From NCBI GenBank assembly GCA_026419775.2, contig JAOPGA020001505.1, positions 1 through 42,887 of the forward strand: a stretch of DNA of 42,887 bases, read 5' to 3'. Both the position numbers and the translations under genes were made by a program. The first letter of the stretch is position 1. Every line of letters begins with the position of its first letter. This stretch comes from Acrasis kona (Eukaryota; Heterolobosea; Eutetramitea; Acrasida; Acrasidae). Shown here in pieces: positions 11,456 to 21,921 of the stretch. The notes under the pieces were generated by a model, which worked only from the letters and a program-made list of their open reading frames with translations, was not told where the DNA came from and ran no database searches.

Positions 11456-11605
11456 ATTACTTTAAAAACTACGAACATTCACACTGATCTATCCATGTTT
11501 AATAAATACTCATATTCCTTAATATAATGGTTTTTTACGTTGCTACATCCATAGGATCAAGACTTTGTATTAAGTTGCTCACAACGTCCTCTTCCTATTG
11601 TAAGC

Positions 11606-13246
11606 ATGAGCAAAATTAACACACCTCTTGGTGCCAACCTATCCGCCGCTAAAAATCTGTCAGAATTGATACGAACTTCTTTAGGACCACTTAGTAGGGA
11701 TAAGATGATTGTCAATAGGTCTGGCGAATTGATTATAACAAACGATGGAAGAACCCTGTTAGAAGAAACATTTGCACCTCCAAAAACTCATCAAGATCAA
11801 ACAATTACACACAACCCAATACACTCATTATTGGTGAATCTTTCGAAAAATCAAGATATTAATTGTGGCGATGGGACAACGAGTGTAACAGTACTATGTG
11901 GAAGTTTGTGTTCTCATGCACTAAAGTTGTACAATAAAGGTATTGATCCCTTGTTGATTGCTCAAGGATTCAGAGAATCTCTACAACATTCTTTAGGCAT
12001 TATAAATTCATACCAGTGCGAAACAGCGATAGAGTCCGCAAACAATCTCACAAGAGCAGCAAGGACCTGCTTGGACACAAAAATGATTGGTCGAGACGCT
12101 GATAGGCTCGCACAAATATGCGTGAATGCTGCAATGCTTGTATCAAATCAAATGGAAAATATTGATATTGATTTGTCACTAATAAAGATTATAAAGATTG
12201 AAAGCGGGAGTACTGAACAAACAAGATTAGTGCGCGGTATAGTGCTGACCCAATCACCTGGAAATACTATTGATGTGATCCACAATGCTAAAATCGCAGT
12301 CTTATCTAGTGCACTTGATATTCCAAAACCAAAAACCAGACATACAGTCATAGTCAATAGTGCAGAGCAGCACGCTGGAATGCATGAACTGCATTATGAG
12401 TATGTTCAAGCTATTTGTGAAAAAATTTTATCTCTTCATGTCAATCTCTGTGTGTGCCAGTGGCAAATTGATTCTCTGGTGTGTGAACGTATGGCCATGC
12501 ATGGCGTCATGTGCATAAAGCATGTGACTGGAGATGACCTTGAGAAGTTGGCGATGGCAGTTGGTGCTCACATATGTCCTCGTCTGTCTGATTTGACACC
12601 TGAAATGTTGGGGTCGGCGAACACTGTCGAGAGTAAATCATTGTCGAGGACTTGTAATGTTATTTTATTCGAAGGGTGTACCAATCCTCAGTCTTGTAGT
12701 ATTATAGTACACGGCAGCAACAAGTACATGACCGATGATGCAGTCAGATCATTGAACGATGCGCTGCGTAATGTAAAAAATTCCATGATGAGCATGGGTG
12801 GTGCTGTGTATGGTGGTGGTGCCATTGAATGCGCCCTACATGCAAACGTACATGCTTGGTGTGACAAACACGTCCATGATCGCGACAAGAACAATTATGT
12901 ACAGGATAGAGAATATCAACTAGAAGAGGCACGCCGTGCGTGGGCAGATGCTCTACTATGCATTCCGCATACCTTGGCAGAGAATGCAGGACTATGCGCA
13001 ATCGACATTGTGCGGCAATTAGTCATCCACCACCAAAAACAAGATGGCACCATGATGGGACTATCACTAACAAACAACCATGATGATTTGTTTTGTAATG
13101 AGCAAGAAGAATTGATGCAAATCACAGACATGAACAAGAACAGAGTGATGGTGGTGGAGGACGTCAAGGTCAAGCAGAGCGTCATGACCCTGGCCACACA
13201 AATGACCTGTGCCCTATTAAAGATTGATGCAGTCATCATGCTCTAA
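11606..13246 (+). CDS. CCT4: CCT/TRiC chaperonin subunit delta (CCT4), divergent
   Basis: A single exon of 546 aa. Group II chaperonin motifs are present: 'AIRTSLGP'-like 'LIRTSLGP', 'ITNDGRTLL' and 'GDGTTSVTV' (nucleotide binding), and 'SLNDALRNV' (catalytic Asp). Assignment to CCT4 rests on 'LVRGIVLTQ', 'MLGSANTVE' and the 'GCTNPQSCSIIVHGSNK' block, each matching delta-subunit positions. It is unusually divergent: the near-universal GGGAPE loop reads GGGAIE, 'NDGATIL' reads 'NDGRTLL', and the segment after residue 420 has a His/Asp-rich stretch. CCT folds actin and tubulin in the cytosol. The ATG at 11606 is the first in frame after a stop. A more remote chaperonin-like paralogue is possible but less likely. 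Confidence 0.85.
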   Translation: MSKINTPLGANLSAAKNLSELIRTSLGPLSRDKMIVNRSGELIITNDGRTLLEETFAPPKTHQDQTITHNPIHSLLVNLSKNQDINCGDGTTSVTVLCGSLCSHALKLYNKGIDPLLIAQGFRESLQHSLGIINSYQCETAIESANNLTRAARTCLDTKMIGRDADRLAQICVNAAMLVSNQMENIDIDLSLIKIIKIESGSTEQTRLVRGIVLTQSPGNTIDVIHNAKIAVLSSALDIPKPKTRHTVIVNSAEQHAGMHELHYEYVQAICEKILSLHVNLCVCQWQIDSLVCERMAMHGVMCIKHVTGDDLEKLAMAVGAHICPRLSDLTPEMLGSANTVESKSLSRTCNVILFEGCTNPQSCSIIVHGSNKYMTDDAVRSLNDALRNVKNSMMSMGGAVYGGGAIECALHANVHAWCDKHVHDRDKNNYVQDREYQLEEARRAWADALLCIPHTLAENAGLCAIDIVRQLVIHHQKQDGTMMGLSLTNNHDDLFCNEQEELMQITDMNKNRVMVVEDVKVKQSVMTLATQMTCALLKIDAVIML

Positions 13247-13284
13247 CAAATAACAACACCGAATAATACACAAGCACACTTTAT

Positions 13285-16200
13285 TTACATCTTTCTTGTC
13301 CCCGTATTGACGGTCTGCTGTAGTGCGAGCCGTGACTTGGCAATGGTGGAATCAGTCTCTCTCGCCCTCACCAATTCAACCAACTCTCTAAACCATGGCT
13401 TGTCCCTGACATTGTCAAAGTCGGTATCCTCGCACAACTTCTCCACCGTTAAAATCTCCATCTCGTAGGCATCGAACAAGTACTTTCTGGCCTCATCCTC
13501 CTTGCAGAACACCGCATTCAGACAGCTCATATTGTACAAGCTCAAGCCCTTGTTCTTCAACTTGAGGAAACCTTCGGATGCCTCTTGGTACATTCTCTCG
13601 CTGTCCAACGATAACATCTCCACCTGTTGCCTTTGTTGTTCGATTTGTTGGGATAGCTGAGCATTGGAGACGCACGTCATGCTGTCCTGGTAGGTCACCA
13701 TGTTGTGGTGCACTTGCTTGGCCCTTCGCAGTTGATCCAATCGAATCTCCGCCTGCATCAAGAAGGCGATGGCACATCTGCACACGCATCCATCGTTGCT
13801 TGGTTCGAGCTCCATGGCTCTCTTGTATTGTTCGATGCACTGGGTCAACAGCCTGAAGCGCTCCTCTCCTTCTTGCTCCTTGGCCTCTTGTAGCAGAATG
13901 TTGCCCCAATTGTTCCTGGCAATCACAAAGTCCTTGAACTGAACGCACTGACGGAAGAACTTGCATGCCTCCTCCACCAACAGGCTTCTCCTCTTCTTCA
14001 TGTTCATCTCCTCCTCTGCAGTGGGCGCTCTGGTCACGTGGGTGCCTATTCTGATCAAGTCAATCTTTAGCTTTTGGTTGAATCCCATATTGTTGATGGC
14101 GTGGAAGTAGTCTGGCTTAATGTTGAGGCACTTTTCGTACAGGGCGCTGCTGCTGTCGAGGTAGTGAAGAATCTTTTCCTTCTCGACCTCCACCATTTCT
14201 TCGGTGAGCTGCTCGTCGAATTCATCGTCGTCCCTGTCCATGCCCTCGTCGTCGTCGTCGTCATCGTCGTCGTCGTCATAGTCCATGGCGCCGCCATTGT
14301 TCATTTGTTGCACCGCATAGGCATCAAAGCTGTTGCTGGTCTTGTTTTGAGTGGCGGTGACCGGCGTGGTGGAGATGATTTTCAATCGCTTCTTGAGCTG
14401 TCTAATCTTTTTTTCTGCCATGTCGCAGAAGCTAATGCCATAGTCATTGTAGGTGCCAATGTAGGGTCTGATCTTTAGCGCTTGTTCGAACTTGTTGTGT
14501 GCTTCCTTGAAGAGCTCGTCGCTGTCGTTGGGGTCGTGAATCTTGAGCGCCAGATCACTCAAGAATCCTGCCCACAGGGTCAACACTTCGTCGTTGCCTG
14601 GCGTCAACTTCATGCACTCTGCGAATTTATCGACGCACTGTGCCAATATCATGCGAAGGTAATCCTGTGCGCCTTGTCCGCGATAACTGCTCACCAACTT
14701 TTCCAATCGAATCAGTGCCACCGCCCAATTTCTTGCGGCGGTCCAATTGGATGGATTGTGGATCAAGCATGCATCGTATTGATCGATGCAAAATACCCAC
14801 AGCAATCGTTTGGTGGTGTCGTCCTTGGCATAGTCTGCTTCGTTGAATAGTGCGTTGCCGTCCTTTAGCAGGGCGCTGCTCAATCTCTTTTTTTCCTCTT
14901 CCTCCTTCTTGATGCGTTCTTCTTCTTCTCTCCTGCGACGTGCTTCGTCCGTTTCCACCGGTGCAGGTGGTGCTTGTGGTGCATTGTTTGCTGCTCCGTT
15001 ACCGTCGGCACCCGCTGCTGGTGGCATGGGCGCTTGCGCTCCTCCTAATGGTGCTGGTGGATTTGCTGCTGCTGCCGCTGCTTGTTGGGCGGCTTGTTGT
15101 GCTGCTTCCTCTCTGTTCTTGGTCAAGTACTTCTTCTCGAAAGTAAATCTCTGCGTGAACACGTACTTCCACGATACAACGTTATTGTTGTTGGTCACTA
15201 TGCTGGGCACATTGTTGTTGTTGTTGCCGAATCCTACTCCTGGAGTGCCGGGCGTGTCGATGGGTGTGCTTGGCGTGTTGGGCGTGTTGGGCTCGTCCAC
15301 TCCCAATGACGATGGTGATTGGTTCGCGTTTGTTGCTGTTTGTAGCCTCAACATGCTTGAATAATAATTAATGTCATATTGTTTCTTTTGATATCTCTTT
15401 CCGTACAGAACGCTCCACAATCTCTCGTCGACCGACAATTGATGGAACTTGATGGACACCGGGCTGATGCTCCTGCATAGATCGTACTCGTCCATGTAGG
15501 AAAACACGTACAACAATAATTCATCCATCAAGTAACGATGTTCATTGTTGAGGGAGGAGATGACCTGCTTGATGAGCGTGACCCATTGGGTGGCGTCCTC
15601 CTCGTTTCCTGCTTGGAACAATAAACTCTCTTCAATCTCTCCGTCCACTTCGTCCCTGCTCTTCCTGCGCGCCAACTCGTTTCGTGACGGCTGCTGTATG
15701 ATCTCGTCGTCGTCGTCATCCCTCATCATGTCGTCGTCGTCGTGTATGAACTTTTGTGCTTGTCTGGCCACCAAGGCCTCGTCCTCTTGGCTGCTGTAAC
15801 CCCTGCTGGTGCCTCTGGGATCCACGACAAAGTCAGGCTTGGCGTTGGTTCTTACTCTAATGTCATTGTTTTGGAAGGGCCTCGACTCTGTCTTGCCCAT
15901 GATGGGCGTCATGGGTACTTGGTTGAACATTCCAGACTTGGTGGTCGTTATCCTGAAGGCAGTCTTTCCTGCACGGCTTACGTGCACCTTTCCTCTACAT
16001 ACCTGAGAGCAAAGGTATATTTTTCCAATCAAACCAACTCTGCTGCTGGAATTACCGTAGCGTTGCTGACCCTCGTTAATCACGATCAGGTGCTGTTGCT
16101 GTTGCTGCTGGTTGTTGATGTTATCGAATATGCTCTCTAGTTGCTGCAGCGACACTCCTGTTGGCGTTGGTACTGGAGATTGACAGATCATTTTTGGTCT

Positions 16201-16605
16201 GTGGAAAGGCTTTGAGGTCTCAAACAATTCCATCTTCTTTGGCGTTAGAACGGCGTAAACCCTTTTTTGTACATTAGCAGTTGGCTCTTCTTGAATGTTT
16301 ACATCCTCATCGTCGCTGAGGGGGCTGTTGTGACCTTGATACTGGAAAACCAGTTCACCTTTGAACTTGGCTATTTTGTTGGTTGACACCCATTTTGCCT
16401 TTTTACTTGAGGGGCCCTGTATTTGTATGGAAGGTATGTTATTAGCTCCTGTGTTTTGAGGATAAAGGTGTGCTGGTCTTCTCTTTTTTAACGTCTGAAT
16501 GTGTAAATTTTTTGTGACTTGTAGACGGGGGGAGTTTTGGTTGTTTGGTTTGGTGAATCCATGTCTTCCTCTGAGAGGTTGTGCATTTTGTTGGACTTGA
16601 CTCAT
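13285..16605 (-). CDS. Large F-box protein with C-terminal TPR-like repeats
   Basis: The frame from the first in-frame ATG (16605, MSQVQQNAQPL) encodes about 1106 aa. The first ~330 residues are low-complexity and basic/polar. An F-box-like segment follows ('MDELLLYVFSYMDEYDLCRSISPVSIKFH...LWSVLYGKR'). Next comes an Ala/Pro-rich linker and a charged coiled coil (RRREEEERIKKEEEEKK). The C-terminal half consists of helical TPR/SEL-like hairpins ('NALFNEADYAK', 'FEQALKIRPYIGTYNDYG', 'YEKCLNIKPDYFHAINNMG', 'YKRAMELEPSND'), interrupted by a poly-Asp tract coded by GTC/GAC repeats (14220-14275). F-box proteins usually bring substrates to SCF ubiquitin ligases, so a substrate-receptor role is inferred only. 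A 36-nt GT-AG segment inside the frame (16003-16038) looks like a local intron but keeps the frame, so the protein may be 12 residues shorter. It converges on CCT4, 38 nt away. Confidence 0.75.
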   Translation of the reverse strand: MSQVQQNAQPLRGRHGFTKPNNQNSPRLQVTKNLHIQTLKKRRPAHLYPQNTGANNIPSIQIQGPSSKKAKWVSTNKIAKFKGELVFQYQGHNSPLSDDEDVNIQEEPTANVQKRVYAVLTPKKMELFETSKPFHRPKMICQSPVPTPTGVSLQQLESIFDNINNQQQQQQHLIVINEGQQRYGNSSSRVGLIGKIYLCSQVCRGKVHVSRAGKTAFRITTTKSGMFNQVPMTPIMGKTESRPFQNNDIRVRTNAKPDFVVDPRGTSRGYSSQEDEALVARQAQKFIHDDDDMMRDDDDDEIIQQPSRNELARRKSRDEVDGEIEESLLFQAGNEEDATQWVTLIKQVISSLNNEHRYLMDELLLYVFSYMDEYDLCRSISPVSIKFHQLSVDERLWSVLYGKRYQKKQYDINYYSSMLRLQTATNANQSPSSLGVDEPNTPNTPSTPIDTPGTPGVGFGNNNNNVPSIVTNNNNVVSWKYVFTQRFTFEKKYLTKNREEAAQQAAQQAAAAAANPPAPLGGAQAPMPPAAGADGNGAANNAPQAPPAPVETDEARRRREEEERIKKEEEEKKRLSSALLKDGNALFNEADYAKDDTTKRLLWVFCIDQYDACLIHNPSNWTAARNWAVALIRLEKLVSSYRGQGAQDYLRMILAQCVDKFAECMKLTPGNDEVLTLWAGFLSDLALKIHDPNDSDELFKEAHNKFEQALKIRPYIGTYNDYGISFCDMAEKKIRQLKKRLKIISTTPVTATQNKTSNSFDAYAVQQMNNGGAMDYDDDDDDDDDDEGMDRDDDEFDEQLTEEMVEVEKEKILHYLDSSSALYEKCLNIKPDYFHAINNMGFNQKLKIDLIRIGTHVTRAPTAEEEMNMKKRRSLLVEEACKFFRQCVQFKDFVIARNNWGNILLQEAKEQEGEERFRLLTQCIEQYKRAMELEPSNDGCVCRCAIAFLMQAEIRLDQLRRAKQVHHNMVTYQDSMTCVSNAQLSQQIEQQRQQVEMLSLDSERMYQEASEGFLKLKNKGLSLYNMSCLNAVFCKEDEARKYLFDAYEMEILTVEKLCEDTDFDNVRDKPWFRELVELVRARETDSTIAKSRLALQQTVNTGTRKM

Positions 16606-17033
16606 GTTATTACTATATTCTTTTGAAGAGCTTGAGTACTGCGTATACAAGGTTAGTTAAATGCCTTTGTATGATAAGTTAATAATAGCACTATAGTTAA
16701 TAGCGGTACTAAGGTAAACTCTTCTTTTTTTCGTGATGATGTCTTGGTGGACCGAAACGATCTCAAAGAGTAGTAATCTATAATTAAACAACGATCTTGG
16801 TTTGCAAACTATTTCGGTTGAAAGGTCCAAATAAGGCCAATAACGACAAATCAACGTTTGTAACTAGTCAGGACCGTCTTCAACCTCACACGTTCAATTA
16901 CGCACCACAGTATTGACGATTATGGTTTTTTTATGGTGAAACCTTGTCTACTCAAACATGTTAAAGTCAACTACAAGCTGACAAGGCACGCACAGTACAA
17001 CATGATGACCGTAACAATTTTTTATTTGTACAT
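16606..17033. other. Intergenic stretch between a minus-strand start and a minus-strand stop
   Basis: This 428-nt segment separates the F-box gene start from the uL2m stop. It contains AT-rich tracts and only short frames. The F-box gene promoter and 5' leader are expected here. I see no further feature. Confidence 0.5.
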
Positions 17034-17804
17034 TTAAGGATGATGATGCTGTTTACCCCATGGTGTTCTTGGCCACGCCTTCTTTGATTTTTTACCTTCA
17101 CCTCCTCCGTGTGGATGATCAACAGGATTCATGGCAACACCACGTACTGAAGGTCTGACACCCAAATTACGCATACGACCTGCTTTTCCGTAGTTAATGT
17201 AACGATGTTCAGGGTTTGATATTTGTCCGATTTGAGCCCTACATAATTCATGTGCTGTGAACTGATCGCCGGAAGGCAATCTTATAACAACCTTGTTGTC
17301 CCTCTTGCGCAGAATAATACTTGCCGTACCTGCAGATCTAGAGTAGACTGCACCTCCGCCTGGATAACTCTCAACAGCGCAGATTCTGGCCCCGACATAC
17401 AAGTCTTTCAAAAATGCAGTATCACCATTTTCATGTTCAAGTGATGGAACGGATCTATTAATGATTGTTGATCCAATGTTCATCAAGTGTGATGCTAGCA
17501 CATAACAATAAATACCATTCGCTGCATATACTAATGAGATGAATGAAGACCTCATTGGGTCATATTCTATCGATATTACTTTGGCTGGAATGTCTAAAGT
17601 ATTTCTGAACCAATCGATTGCACGGTAACTTTGTTTAAATCCTCCTCCTTGATGTCTTACAGTAATGTGTCCATGAACGTTGCGTCCTGCCTGTTTTGGA
17701 CTTCCAATCTTTAAACGCGAGAGCATTGGTGCCATAAGCCTTCTTTTTTCAATCAAACACAAGAATCTTTGTGATGGTGTTGTAGCCTTGAAAAGGCGCA
17801 ACAT
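17034..17804 (-). CDS. MRPL2: Mitochondrial large-subunit ribosomal protein uL2m
   Basis: A single exon of 256 aa. It follows bacterial/mitochondrial L2 rather than cytosolic L8: 'GRNVHGHITVRHQGGGFKQSYRAIDW', 'KVISIEYDPMRSSFISLV', 'YPGGGAVYSRSAGTASIIL', 'VVIRLPSGDQFTAHELCRAQIGQ' and the peptidyl-transferase-proximal 'GVAMNPVDHPHGGGEGKKSKK'. The first ~25 residues (MLRLFKATTPSQRFLCLIEKR) are basic and lack acids until late, as expected of a mitochondrial targeting peptide. uL2 contacts the peptidyl-transferase centre and is needed for subunit joining. The mitochondrial EF-Tu gene at 31.9 kb is another part of the organelle translation machinery but is not adjacent. Confidence 0.95.
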   Translation of the reverse strand: MLRLFKATTPSQRFLCLIEKRRLMAPMLSRLKIGSPKQAGRNVHGHITVRHQGGGFKQSYRAIDWFRNTLDIPAKVISIEYDPMRSSFISLVYAANGIYCYVLASHLMNIGSTIINRSVPSLEHENGDTAFLKDLYVGARICAVESYPGGGAVYSRSAGTASIILRKRDNKVVIRLPSGDQFTAHELCRAQIGQISNPEHRYINYGKAGRMRNLGVRPSVRGVAMNPVDHPHGGGEGKKSKKAWPRTPWGKQHHHP

Positions 17805-17904
17805 TGATCTTGTAACGTCTTAGACGATGACATGTTGTACTCTTTGTGAATAAATGGTTGACAACAAACAACCTATTCGAAATTGTAAATACTGAAGGTT
17901 TTTT

Positions 17905-20028
17905 ATGGATTCATGGAGGACGAATATCTCGTCCATTTTGGATAAAACAAATAATATCCTCACGACTCCTGTATATACTCCCGACAATAGGACCTTGTAT
18001 ATATCACCCTATGATAGCGCGAGTCAATCAGACTTTGTGCACGAGCATCATTCGTCACCTTCTACTCCATCAAGATATCAAAGAACGATAGGTAGCCCTG
18101 GATACAGTACTGCGGAGGTAAACTTTTAGAAATATAATAATGTTAACATAAAGGTTTTTGATGTCAAGGACGATTTGGAGAGGTTTAAAAAGGATTTTGA
18201 AAGATTCAAAAACGAAACACATACTGAGTATGATATCAGAACAGATTATCTTGCAAACACAATAAAAAAAGATTTAATGACCCATGTTGAAGCAATGAAG
18301 TTGGAGAAGAACAGTAAGAATGCCTTTTTGGATCATTTTTTATAGCTTCAAGATACACAACAAATTATTGAAGATTTTAGACAGCAAGAACACGAAAAGC
18401 GAAAGCATGTGGACGAGATGATAGCACTATTCCAGAGTCAAATTGATGAGCTGTCGCGATCAAGAAGAGAGTCAAACTTTAGAGCTGATAAGAACCAAAC
18501 CATGGTGGACACATTGATCAAGTCGTTAAATGCTAATCATAAAACAATAAACGATCTTATGCAGACCAAACAGGAAGTAACTTGTAAGCTGGACGACACG
18601 TGTAATAGCGTGGTTCAAATCACAAGAGGCCAATCCACGCAGCAAAAGCAAATTGAACAGTTAATGACTGCCAAGCAAGACCTGACTGCCAAGGTACAAG
18701 AACACTCTAGGATAGCGGAAGAAATTACCTCCTCCTTGAACGACAATCAAAGACAGTTACAAGACCTGATGAACAACAAGAAGGACGTCCAATCCAAAAT
18801 CAAAGAAAACAATACATGCATCACTCAACTGCAGTCATCCCTTCAAATCAACCAGAAGCAAATACAAGACCTCACCAGCGCCAGGAATCAATTACAGAAA
18901 CAAGTACAAGACCTCACCAGCACCAAGAATCAATTACAAGAAAACGTCACATCCAACCAATACATGATTGAGCAGCTGTCCAAGATGCTAAACGACACCA
19001 ACGCACAAGTACTAGAACTAACCACCCACAAGAATCAACACATGGTGCAGCTCAAGGATCAACAATCATGCATCCAACAATTAACAAAGACGGTGCAGTC
19101 CAACCAAACACAAATCTCACAATTAATAGATGACAAGCATGACCTATTGGCCAAGACTGACAGCAACCACATGTTGATTCAACAAGCATTACAAAAGATG
19201 GAAAGTCATCAAGAACACGAAAACAAGATTGTGAAATCAGTATTGGACGTGATGCAGAGGGTGGACAAGGTGGAACAGGACGTATCCAATTGGCAGGAAC
19301 AAATCAACATGATCAACAAGAGCATGCAACAAACACATGCCAGGAACAGCACATTGATCGATGCTCTCACCAAGAGAATATCCATGTTGGAGACCACCGT
19401 TCAATCCAATCGGCTCATCAGCAGCAACATGACGCCCGACAGCATCAAGGTCATGATCAGGGATGTGATCCATCCATTCGTGACGCACACCAATCAACAA
19501 ACACAACAAATACACGATCAAATCGACGCCATGAAACAAGAAATAAAGAGCGAAGTGGATGTGTCGTGCATGATTTCGTCCGTAATGGATCCATTCGTGA
19601 AGAGCTTATCGGAGAAGAATCAGCAGTTGGACCAACAAGTAACGAGGATACGAAATCACATTGATGGTCAAAGTGTTGATTTGATCACCAGGCGCGATCT
19701 CGTCAACATTGACAATCGCATCAATCACATCGTGGGTGACTTTGAGAATTTAAAGTTTTACAAGACAGAGTTGGAGAATCTAATGTTGGGTTATCAAAAA
19801 TCACAAAAGGACATTTCCGATCTGTTCAAGGATTATCAACTGCAGTGTACCGATTCATTGTTGGGTTGTGACATGAAGATTCAACAAGTGGAACAAAAGA
19901 CAAAGATACAGGTGGATGGAGTGAGTCATGTCGTGGATCAATACACAAAGATTATAGAGTACTTGAGCAATAGAGTGTTGCAATTAGAACAACAACAACA
20001 ACAGCAACAGCAACAGCAACAAGAATAG
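17905..20028 (+). CDS. Long coiled-coil protein with polyQ C-terminus, 3 exons
   Basis: Model: join(17905..18117, 18154..18313, 18353..20028), 682 aa, with introns of 36 and 39 nt. The second acceptor is ...CTTCAAG, because the nearer TATAG would break the frame. The first ~70 residues are polar (Ser/Thr/Tyr/Pro). The remainder is an almost unbroken heptad-type coiled coil rich in Gln, Asn, Lys and Asp, ending in a Gln run encoded by mixed CAA/CAG. A 14-residue block is tandemly repeated (see 18859-18942). Such proteins are typically structural: centrosome, basal body, Golgi tether or cytoskeleton. Nothing in the sequence tells which. An alternative in-frame or near upstream ATG (17846) lies in a different frame and was not used. 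Confidence 0.75.
18859..18942 (+). repeat. Tandem 42-bp duplication inside the coiled coil
   Basis: Two adjacent 42-bp units encode QIQDLTSARNQLQK and QVQDLTSTKNQLQE. Fourteen residues equal two heptads, so the duplication keeps the coiled-coil register. The units differ at only a few bases, which suggests recent origin by slippage or unequal exchange. Confidence 0.85.
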
Positions 20029-20057
20029 TAATAAATGTAAATTTTATCTGTACAAAA

Positions 20058-21542
20058 TTAAACTGATTTTCCTCTAGCTGTTGTCGTTGATGATGACGAT
20101 GTTGTGGAACCACTTAGAAAACTCCTAACTTTTTGAATAAAACTACTGCTCTTGTGTTCGGCTGCTGCTGTGGTCGAGTCCACCTGCTGTTTGCCAGCAA
20201 TCCTTGCACCAGGTGCTAGACCCGTGGCATCTGATTCATTATTTTGATAGTACAAATGATCACCAGGCGTCATGCTCATGGAACTATTTTCTGTTTGTTG
20301 TGATGATGCTTCTTCTTCGTCTCCTTCGTCCATGTCATCGTCGAATGTGTCTTGGTCACGTGATGCCTCTACGTACTCACACAAGGTCTTGTAGCTCAAC
20401 TTTTTAATAACTTCACTGTCTGGTGGTAGGTTGTCCAAACCGTCTTCATATTTAAAGTCAAATAAGGTTGGACACAAAGTGATGGCTGCTGGATCGAACA
20501 GCGACGCAAAGTATTCGTGACGCAGTGCTTCGGATGCCGATATTCTCTTTTCGTAGTTGAATTCCAACATCTTCAACAACAAATCAATTGCTAGCGCGCT
20601 CATTCCTGGAAACACCTGAGACCAGTCCTTGATGCCTTCTTGATCTGGAATCATTTTGTTGAGATAATCAATGGCGCTATCCGTTCCATGTACTTCTCTT
20701 GGATCTGGTTTTCCTAACTTTGATACAATCTTTTTGATTTGGTCCGTTGGAGACTTTCCCTTGAACAGCACTTCGCGATTCATTAGCTCTGCAAAAATGC
20801 AACCCACAGACCACATGTCCGTTTGCTTTGATACGGTTGGGTTGTTTAAAAGTAGTTCAGGTGCTCTGTACCATCTTGTTTGAACGTAGTTGGTGCTCAT
20901 TGTTGGGTTGAGCTCAAAGTCTATACCCCTGGCTAGGCCCAAATCACATATCTTTAACTGACAGTCAGAATTGATCAAAATGTTTTCTGGCTAAAAATAG
21001 AATTAGTCTAACGGCTAATTGTGAACACGTACCTTAATGTCTCGATGTAAAACGTTAGCGCTGTGCATGTAGTTCACGGATAAAAGCAATTGAAACAAAA
21101 AGTATTGAATGTGTTCCTCTGTCAAAGTTTGGTCGGAACAGAGGATATCCCTCAAATCGGCTTCCATCAGCTCTGTGACAAAATAAATGTCACAAAAAGT
21201 ATCATAGTTCTGGGGAATGAACACTTCTTTTACATTTACAATGTTAGGATGTTGAAGGTGTATTAGCAACTTTAGTTCTCTAAGGATTCTTTTTTGTGAC
21301 AAAATGGACCTGCATTGAGTCTTGCCGTTTGTTCCCGCTGTCGAGAAGATACCCTTATTCTTCTTTATGGCCACAAGCTCTCCAGTTATTATATCTTTAG
21401 CTGCCACAACTACGCCGTAGCTACCCTGCCCAATGAACCGGTCTATAACATAGCGCCTCGGTATATAAAAGGCTTCATCTTTTAAATAAACAGTGCGATA
21501 TTCATCCATATTTGATGACTTGTTGTATTGTGTAATCGTCAT
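20058..21542 (-). CDS. MAP kinase (CMGC) with TNY activation motif, 2 exons
   Basis: Model: complement(join(20058..20990, 21033..21542)), 480 aa; the 42-nt intron splits 'HRDIK|PENIL'. Kinase features in order: P-loop 'IGQGSYGVVV' (~37-46), 'VAIKK', 'HRDIKPENIL', 'DLGLAR' in place of the usual DFG, activation segment 'TMSTNYVQTRWYRAPEL', and the CMGC insert region 'DQIKKIVSKLGKP'. A MAPK activation loop with T-x-Y before V-x-T-R-W-Y-R is clear, but x is Asn; textbook forms are TEY, TGY, TPY or TDY. The ~110-residue C-terminal tail is acidic and then Ser/Thr-rich. The frame stays open to an ATG at 21674 (44 extra residues, AT-rich and unlike kinases); I chose the ATG at 21542. It signals downstream of a MAPKK; the pathway is unknown. 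Confidence 0.88.
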
Positions 21543-21921
21543 ATTGTTTTTTGGAAAATAAAAGATTTGTTCCTTGAAGAGATTTTGGATTTGCAAATCT
21601 ATTATTGAATTAAATCTCCTGTTTAGGGAGATTCTATAAATAAAGTGCATTGGTCTGATTTCTATATCTAACATACCTATTGTAAAACCAAGGTTACAGT
21701 AACCGTTGTCGTATTCAGTTTAGTTAGGACATACAAACCAATGTACTAGTACAGATTATTTTGTTCAATGTCTTTAGTTACTGATCATATCGTGGATTAA
21801 TCGGAATATGCAAAGACTAGTTAGTAATACTTTGAAATGCGAAAGTGCGATTAGATTTCATTGTAAACATCAGTCGAAAAAGGACATTGCTTCTGACGTT
21901 TGAAATATAGTTTGTCTCTCA

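Noticed and set aside
11456-11605. 5' untranslated intron ahead of CCT4
   Set aside because: GT and AG pairs exist in the 150-nt gap but none is compelling, and the coding frame needs no upstream exon.
14843-15364. 173-aa Ala/Ser-rich plus-strand frame inside the F-box gene
   Set aside because: It is the mirror of the Ala/Pro-rich and Gln-rich linker of the minus-strand protein; no independent support.
21543-21674. Use of the upstream ATG (21674) for the MAP kinase
   Set aside because: The 44 added resid­ues are AT-rich and unlike kinase N-termini; the ATG at 21542 is closer to the catalytic domain. Not excluded.
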